Shown here one piece after another: positions 59,896-64,000 of a DNA stretch of 64,000 nt. Origin of the DNA: Aldehydirespirator sp965205155. GTDB lineage: Bacteria; Actinomycetota; Acidimicrobiia; Acidimicrobiales; Aldehydirespiratoraceae. Made by a program: the position numbers and the translations under genes. The notes below the pieces were generated by a model. The model made no database searches and was not told the DNA's origin. It saw only the letters and a program-made list of their open reading frames with translations. The stretch spans positions 868,001 to 932,000 of the forward strand of contig OZ242033.1 in NCBI GenBank assembly GCA_965205155.1, in the 5' to 3' direction. Positions within the stretch are counted from its first letter, which is position 1, and every line of letters begins with the position of its first letter.

Positions 59896-60699
59896 GTGAC
59901 AGTGGTGGTGGTGCTGCTGGCCATCGCGGTCGGGGTGCTCGCCTTGCTGGTGTTCGGGCTGCTCCGGACCCACGCCGAGATCCTGCGGGCCCTCGACCGC
60001 GCCGGCATCAGCCTCGACGACCAACAGACCACGAGCCCTGCTGCCGGGGTCGTGGCCGACCAGTCCGAGGCTGGGGCCCCGACCGACCCGGCCGGTGCCC
60101 GGGACCTCGTCGGGACGGTGCCGGCCGGAGGTCCGACCAAGATCGCCGTCACCGGCGTGGCCCACTTCACGCTGCTCGCGTTCCTTTCGCCGGGGTGCCG
60201 CACCTGCAAGCGGTTCTGGGAGGCCTTCGCGGCCCCGGACCTCGAGTTGCCCGGCGGCGACACCCGGCTGGTGGTTGTGGGCCAGGACCCCGCGCACGAC
60301 TCGGAGTCGGCTATGGCGGACCTGGTCCCGCCGGGGGTCAAGGCCGTGCTGTCCTCCGCGGCGTGGGAGGACTACGACGTCCCGGGCTCGCCGTACTTCG
60401 CGCTGGTCGACGGCTCCGGGGGCCGGGTAGTGGGCGCGGGCAGTGCGCTGCGCTGGGAGCAGTTGCGGGACCTGCTCGAGCAGGCGCTGGACGACGCAGG
60501 TCTGGCCAACCGGTCCGGGCTCCAGCCGCCGCGGTCCCCGGCCCGACAATCGGGCCGGGGCCGGGAGCTGAGGGCTGACGAGGCGCTCCGGTCGGCGGGG
60601 ATAGGTCCCGGTCATCCGAGCCTCTACGGCGAGCGGCCCGACTCGAACCGCGAGAACGGCGCCGACCCAGAGGCCGAGCGGTTGGGGAGCGATACATGA
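59896..60699 (+). CDS. MauD-like membrane-anchored thioredoxin
   Basis: 267 residues from GTG 59896. One membrane segment at 2-24, then a thioredoxin fold with redox motif SPGCRTCKRF near residue 100 and the cis-Pro in VPGSPYF. MauD in methylotrophs is a thioredoxin-like protein needed for light-chain maturation. The 60-residue C-terminal tail is polar and unlike MauD. The active site would face outside, supporting disulfide handling for the Cys-rich neighbour. Confidence 0.8.
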   Translation: MTVVVVLLAIAVGVLALLVFGLLRTHAEILRALDRAGISLDDQQTTSPAAGVVADQSEAGAPTDPAGARDLVGTVPAGGPTKIAVTGVAHFTLLAFLSPGCRTCKRFWEAFAAPDLELPGGDTRLVVVGQDPAHDSESAMADLVPPGVKAVLSSAAWEDYDVPGSPYFALVDGSGGRVVGAGSALRWEQLRDLLEQALDDAGLANRSGLQPPRSPARQSGRGRELRADEALRSAGIGPGHPSLYGERPDSNRENGADPEAERLGSDT

Positions 60700-60768
60700 G
60701 AATCTCCGAGAAAAGCCGAGCGAGGCCGTGGCCCGAGCGGCCCGTGAGCGAAGCGAACAGGAGCGGGA
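60669..60768 (+). repeat. Composite dispersed repeat, copy D
   Basis: Box 1 AGAGGCCGAGCGG (60669-60681) lies within the last codons of the MauD-like gene; box 2 (60720-60768) GCGAGGCCGTGGCCCGAGCG ... AGGAGCGGGA follows its stop by 20 bases. Same orientation relative to the upstream gene as copies A-C. Confidence 0.85.
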
Positions 60769-60817
60769 GTGACACCGCGGCGACGCGACAAGCTCAGGCC
60801 TGCCCGCACGGCCTGTG

Positions 60818-60889
60818 ATGACCGCGGTGCTGGCCATCGGGATAGCGGCGGCCGCGGCCGCGGGCGTGCGGTCGACCTGGTCGCCTTGA
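60818..60889 (+). CDS. Possible 23-residue hydrophobic peptide
   Basis: A short frame from ATG 60818 reads a hydrophobic run (AVLAIGIAAAAAAGV) and ends 3 bases before the next gene start at 60893. It could be a small membrane peptide of the same operon or merely a chance frame; no ribosome-binding site stands out. Confidence 0.2.
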   Translation: MTAVLAIGIAAAAAAGVRSTWSP

Positions 60890-60892
60890 GGC

Positions 60893-61486
60893 ATGTCGAT
60901 GCTCACCAGCATCAGCCCGCTCGGCGAGCGGGCCCGGGGAAATCGATGGTCTCTAACCGTTCTCTGGCTGGGCCTGGGCGCGGTCGGCGGGGGAGCGGCC
61001 ATCGGAGTGGCCCTCGGCGCGCTGGGCCAGGTGTCGCTCGCGGCCGCGGGCAGCGCTACCCGGCTTGTCCTGCTGGCCGTGGCGTGCGCCGCTGCCGCGG
61101 TCTGGGACCTGTCGGGTCGGCGGCTCCCGGGTCGCCGCCAGGTGAACGAGGACTGGCTGGTCGCGTACCGGTCGTGGGTCTACGGGGCGGGCTTCGGCCT
61201 GCAGCTCGGCGCGGCGGTTGCGACGGTGGTGAACACCGCCCTGGTTCCGCTGTTCATGCTGGCTGCCCTGCTGGCGGGGGACGTGACTGCGGGACTGGTG
61301 ATCGGAGCGGCCTTCGGGGCGACCCGTGGCGCCAGCCTCGTTCTGGGCCGCCGGGTCCGGACCCCTGACGACCTGCGGCACCTGCACCGCCGCCTTGACC
61401 GGTACGCAGACCGGATCCGCCGGGCCGGCGCGGGCGTAGCGGCGGCCCTCGGCGGCGCGGCCACCGCCGGCCTGCTGGCCCTGTAA
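60893..61486 (+). CDS. Membrane protein of the Mau-like gene set
   Basis: 197 residues from ATG 60893 with about five membrane segments (residues 22-50, 58-75, 95-120, 122-145, 178-196). A basic loop VRTPDDLRHLHRRLDRYADRIRR precedes the last. I do not recognise the family with confidence. Position between the MauD-like gene and a small unknown gene, in the same direction, suggests it belongs to the same maturation or secretion unit. Confidence 0.6.
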   Translation: MSMLTSISPLGERARGNRWSLTVLWLGLGAVGGGAAIGVALGALGQVSLAAAGSATRLVLLAVACAAAAVWDLSGRRLPGRRQVNEDWLVAYRSWVYGAGFGLQLGAAVATVVNTALVPLFMLAALLAGDVTAGLVIGAAFGATRGASLVLGRRVRTPDDLRHLHRRLDRYADRIRRAGAGVAAALGGAATAGLLAL

Positions 61487-61508
61487 CTGGCCGAAGGGGC
61501 GGGACGAG

Positions 61509-61982
61509 GTGAGCAGGCTGGCAGCTCATGGGGTGAGCGTCGATGTGCCCGCCGGCTGGGAGGCGGAGCTGTCGACCCAGCCGGATCCGGCCATGCTCGA
61601 CCCCAGCCTGGAGTCCTCGGATGCTTCGCTGGTGGTAGTACACGCAGCCAATTTCTCGCTGCCCACCGAACGGGGGGACTACGGGTCGGGAGCGGTGGAG
61701 ATCATGGACCGCAACGGCATCTTCGCTGCGCTGGTCGAGTTCGACAATGTCTCCGCGACGTCGAAGCTGTTCGCCCACGAGGGCTTCCCGACCCGCCTTG
61801 ACCCCGCCGACTTCGCCCCGGACCAGCTGCACCTGTCGCTGCCGGGCCAAGCCGGCCTGCAGCAGTTCTTCCATGTGGGGTCGCGGGCGTTCTGCCTCTA
61901 CGCGGTGATCGGGTCGTACTCGATGCGAGGCCTGCTGGTGCCCGAGCTAAACCGGCTGCTGTCAGGTCTCAGCGTCCACTGA
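61509..61982 (+). CDS. Small unknown protein
   Basis: 157 residues from GTG 61509. No signal or membrane segment. The protein begins with VSVDVPAGWEAEL and contains hydrophobic beta-strand-like pieces, recalling PsbP/Mog1-like small folds that begin with VPxGW; this is only an impression. It closes the Mau-like gene set and overlaps the converging PIN gene by 14 bases. Confidence 0.6.
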   Translation: MSRLAAHGVSVDVPAGWEAELSTQPDPAMLDPSLESSDASLVVVHAANFSLPTERGDYGSGAVEIMDRNGIFAALVEFDNVSATSKLFAHEGFPTRLDPADFAPDQLHLSLPGQAGLQQFFHVGSRAFCLYAVIGSYSMRGLLVPELNRLLSGLSVH

Positions 61983-62385
61983 CAGCCGGCAGCCAGGCTC
62001 TGGCGCCTAGGACCTCAAGTCCGTGGTCGGCGGCCCGAGCCGCCAGCGACTGGTCGAAGGTAGCCAGCGCGCGGGCGCCTTGGTGCAAGGCGGTGTCGAG
62101 CACGATCGCGTCGGGAAGCCGCAGTCCGGTCGCGGCCCGCAGCTGAGCCCACCGCATCGGGGCGTCCTGATCGACGTCGGCTACGTCGAACGAGGCCCGT
62201 AGTCCTGCGTGCGCCGCCTCGAGCACTTCAAGTCTCGCTGGAGCGACTAGGCATTCGGCGAGGGTCACCGGGTGCAGGACTGCATCCTCGTCGGCCATCT
62301 CGCGAGATGTCGCCACCGCTTGCAGGTGATGGTCGTCGCCCGGATCGCGCAGCGCCACGATCCAGCTCGCGTCGATCACGATCAC
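61969..62385 (-). CDS. VapC-type PIN-domain ribonuclease toxin
   Basis: 138 residues from GTG 62385, overlapping the antitoxin stop. Acidic residues of the PIN site: VIDASWIVAL (Asp4 or 5), LAECLV (Glu), LPDAIVLDTAL and ATFDQSL. It would cut RNA unless held by the antitoxin. GTGA overlap with the upstream small gene and a palindrome before it complete the type II module. Confidence 0.88.
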   Translation of the reverse strand: MIVIDASWIVALRDPGDDHHLQAVATSREMADEDAVLHPVTLAECLVAPARLEVLEAAHAGLRASFDVADVDQDAPMRWAQLRAATGLRLPDAIVLDTALHQGARALATFDQSLAARAADHGLEVLGARAWLPAVSGR

Positions 62386-62621
62386 GGCGGCCAGTCCTCG
62401 GCGCGGTCATAGAGACCTGAGGAGCCGGGCAACGAGCCGATGAGATCCTCGCGAGCTTGAGCACGAGATGACGGAGACCGGCCGCCGTGGGCCCAATCCA
62501 GCATGACAAGCAGAATGAGCTTGGCCCTGGGCACACCGGACCATCTCCGCGCCGCCTCATCGAGTATCTCGGTGATCTCATCGGTCTCCGTCACCGCGTG
62601 GCGGGGGCGAGTTGTCGGCAT
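62382..62621 (-). CDS. VapB-type antitoxin
   Basis: 79 residues from ATG 62621 (the frame is open upstream, but that part overlaps the operator). TDEITEILDEAARRW followed by PRAKLILLVMLDWAHGG resembles a small DNA-binding/toxin-neutralising antitoxin. The palindromic site 10 bases upstream and the coupled PIN gene support the call more than the sequence alone. Confidence 0.7.
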   Translation of the reverse strand: MPTTRPRHAVTETDEITEILDEAARRWSGVPRAKLILLVMLDWAHGGRSPSSRAQAREDLIGSLPGSSGLYDRAEDWPP

Positions 62622-62630
62622 GGCACAAAG

Positions 62631-62649
62631 TGTAGCACCTAGTGCAACA
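62631..62649. promoter_or_regulatory. VapBC operator palindrome
   Basis: TGTAGCACCTAGTGCAACA: 8-base arms (TGTAGCAC, GTGCAACA) matching at 7 of 8 positions around CTA. It ends 10 bases before the antitoxin ATG, the usual place for the autoregulatory operator. Confidence 0.65.
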
Positions 62650-62706
62650 CCTCTTCGCTGAGCGGCCACAGAATCTGGCAACGCAACTGCTTCCACATCG
62701 AGTGGC

Positions 62707-64000
62707 TCAAGGAGGACCGTGCGGCCTGCCCGCCAGCGCTTGGGCGTTGCGCAAGGTGGCTCGGGCGGCGGCCAGTCCTCGCCGTCGGGGTAGGCCGGTG
62801 ACTCTCTGCTTGGAAGGGCTGTGGATATCTTGTCCGAACAGCAGAGTCGGATGATCGAGGGCGGCGGCGGGTCCGTGGCGGGTCGGTTCGGGGGCGGCGG
62901 CGGGTCCGTGGCGGGCCGGTTCGGGGGCGGCGGCGGGCCCGTAGCTCACCGGGTCGGGTGGGTGCAGCGTGTGCCAGCCGTCGGGGCTCTTGCGAACCCA
63001 CCAGTTGTCGTGATGGATCCGGTGATGGCAGGTCCAGCAGGCGGGGACCAAGTTGTCGAGTTTGGTGGGTCCGCCTTGTGAGGCGGGTTCGATGTGGTGT
63101 CCTTGGCAGATGCCGGGGTTGGCTCCGCAGTGGAAGCAGCCGCCGTACTTGGCGATGAGTAGCTGCCATTGGGCTTCGGTGACGGTGCGGCGCGATTGGG
63201 TGCGCCAGATGGGCTTGCCGCAGCGGTCATAGACGACGCCGGTCAGTTTGGCGTTGCAGGAGAGCTGTTCCAGCACTGCCTTTGGGAGCCGTTCGCCGTT
63301 GGGGAGTTCGGCGATGAGTCCGCCGGTGTTGTCGTCGACGTGCGCGACGACGCAGATGTCGGCGTAGGGCTTGCCGCCGCCTGAGGTGCCGGCGCTGCTG
63401 GTGGTGGTGTTTGTGAGGTTGTCGAGGGCGTCGGCCATGCACTGGTCGAAGCTGCGGCGCCCCACCGGGCCACCGGTGGCGTGTCTCTTGTCGGTGTCGT
63501 GAAGGAGGCGGGCCTCGGCGCGCAGCCGGTTCTCGATCTGTCGTCCGGTGACGGTGTCGAACTCGCCGCGCAGGTGCACCATGCCGTCGTCGCCGTCCCA
63601 GACCCGTACCCGGCGTCGGGCCCGCTGGCGGGCGTGCTCGCTGTCGCCCGCGTCGTGTTGGCGGTCCGCGACCCAGCAGCGAGCCTCGCGGGTGAACTGC
63701 TCGGGCCGCATCGACGCCGCCTTGGCCAGCAACTCGCCGTCGGACCCGACGACATCGGCGCTGGTCTTGTCGATGGCGTCGGCGAGCCGCTTGGCGTTGG
63801 CCTGCGACACCTGCCCCGACTCGACCGCGTCGCGCACCGCAGGCACAGCCTCGATCACCTGCGCAGTCTTGACCCGGCTGTGCGCGTCGGTCTTGTGCAT
63901 CCCGGCCGTGTCAGCGAGCACCTGGGCGCCGCCGTCGCCGTGTCGCTCGGCCTTGGCGATGACTCGGGCTGCGCCGGCCTGGAACGCCGAGCCCGCGGCC
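62707..64000 (-). CDS. DUF222/HNH endonuclease-like protein, 5' end cut by window edge
   Basis: At least 430 residues; the frame is open to the right edge, so the N-terminus is outside. The visible part starts within the DUF222 region (AERHGDGGAQVLADTAG...) and ends with an HNH nuclease module: CFHCGANPGICQGHHIEPASQGG, LDNLVPACWTCHHRIH. Such proteins are abundant in actinobacteria and appear mobile in many of them. The C-terminus has an 11-residue unit repeated (HGPAAAPEPAR). Likely a nuclease; biological role unknown. Confidence 0.85.
   Translation of the reverse strand, partial: AAGSAFQAGAARVIAKAERHGDGGAQVLADTAGMHKTDAHSRVKTAQVIEAVPAVRDAVESGQVSQANAKRLADAIDKTSADVVGSDGELLAKAASMRPEQFTREARCWVADRQHDAGDSEHARQRARRRVRVWDGDDGMVHLRGEFDTVTGRQIENRLRAEARLLHDTDKRHATGGPVGRRSFDQCMADALDNLTNTTTSSAGTSGGGKPYADICVVAHVDDNTGGLIAELPNGERLPKAVLEQLSCNAKLTGVVYDRCGKPIWRTQSRRTVTEAQWQLLIAKYGGCFHCGANPGICQGHHIEPASQGGPTKLDNLVPACWTCHHRIHHDNWWVRKSPDGWHTLHPPDPVSYGPAAAPEPARHGPAAAPEPTRHGPAAALDHPTLLFGQDIHSPSKQRVTGLPRRRGLAAARATLRNAQALAGRPHGPP
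62860..62943 (-). repeat. 33-bp tandem repeat in the HNH gene
   Basis: Two full units (62860-62892, 62893-62925, one base different) and a partial third encode repeats of HGPAAAPEPAR/T after the nuclease domain. It is a Pro/Ala-rich, probably disordered tail. Confidence 0.9.

Overview
The window is a high-GC, gene-dense chromosomal segment of an actinobacterium, most likely of the Acidimicrobiia type. The lineage call is an inference from gene content: a mycothiol ligase (mshC) overlapping cysS, an HNH nuclease of the actinobacterial DUF222 type, secreted proteins with long Thr linkers or S-layer repeats, many LLM-type flavin/F420 oxidoreductases, and frequent GTG starts with 4-base ATGA/GTGA overlaps. 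There is one tRNA gene (Arg, anticodon CCT). I see no rRNA, CRISPR array, transposase or prophage.

Region 1 (1-11640) is mixed. It has a damaged HTH/nucleotidyltransferase pair resembling a toxin-antitoxin system, an MFS exporter, tRNA-Arg, the tail of a decayed DUF4143 ATPase, an Old Yellow Enzyme, mshC-cysS, an orphan molybdenum hydroxylase large subunit, and an intact AAA/DUF4143 ATPase with a palindrome at its start.

Region 2 (11730-21420) is a DNA-processing island. It holds a zinc-finger/hydrophobic protein of unknown function, a 1727-residue fusion of a DnaQ-like exonuclease, a DinG-like helicase and a RecQ helicase, an SF1 helicase with a possible NERD-like N-terminus, and a convergent Orc/Cdc6-like ATPase preceded by four AT-rich 19-bp direct repeats. 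A genome-maintenance or defence role is plausible but unproven.

Region 3 (21420-30480) is ordinary: a PQQ-type beta-propeller with a 23-Thr linker, a HAD hydrolase, a DUF4157-like protein, 3-hydroxyacyl-CoA dehydrogenase, cyclophilin, an MBL hydrolase, an SDR, a lipoprotein hydrolase and a histidine kinase.

Region 4 (30670-58004) is a large catabolic block. A plus-strand operon carries a CaiB-type CoA-transferase, two pentein-fold guanidino-type enzymes, an LLM oxygenase, an SDR, a Rid protein, an acyl-CoA dehydrogenase and an MmgE/PrpD protein. Then come an ABC importer, two Rieske oxygenases, an FAH-family hydrolase, three alpha/beta hydrolases, a heme-oxygenase-like diiron protein, a MaoC-like protein, three more LLM enzymes, a second Rid protein, a PhyH dioxygenase and a FadR-type GntR regulator. 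Five divergent promoters in this block share the core GTCAGAC, which fits the FadR-type GTNNNAC operator, so much of it may be one regulon. The substrate cannot be read from the sequence.

Region 5 (58070-61982) is a compact gene set with a MauE-like membrane protein, a Tat-exported Cys-rich protein resembling the methylamine dehydrogenase light chain but fused to three SLH repeats, a MauD-like thioredoxin, another membrane protein and a small unknown protein. No dehydrogenase large subunit is present. This looks like a repurposed Mau disulfide-maturation system and is the strongest candidate for an undescribed system here. The window ends with a VapBC-type pair and a DUF222/HNH nuclease that runs off the edge.

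Two repeat families lie between genes: a composite element in four copies (42.6, 48.9, 56.0 and 60.7 kb), and a 56-nt element in two copies, each just upstream of an oxidoreductase gene (8.0 and 36.6 kb).
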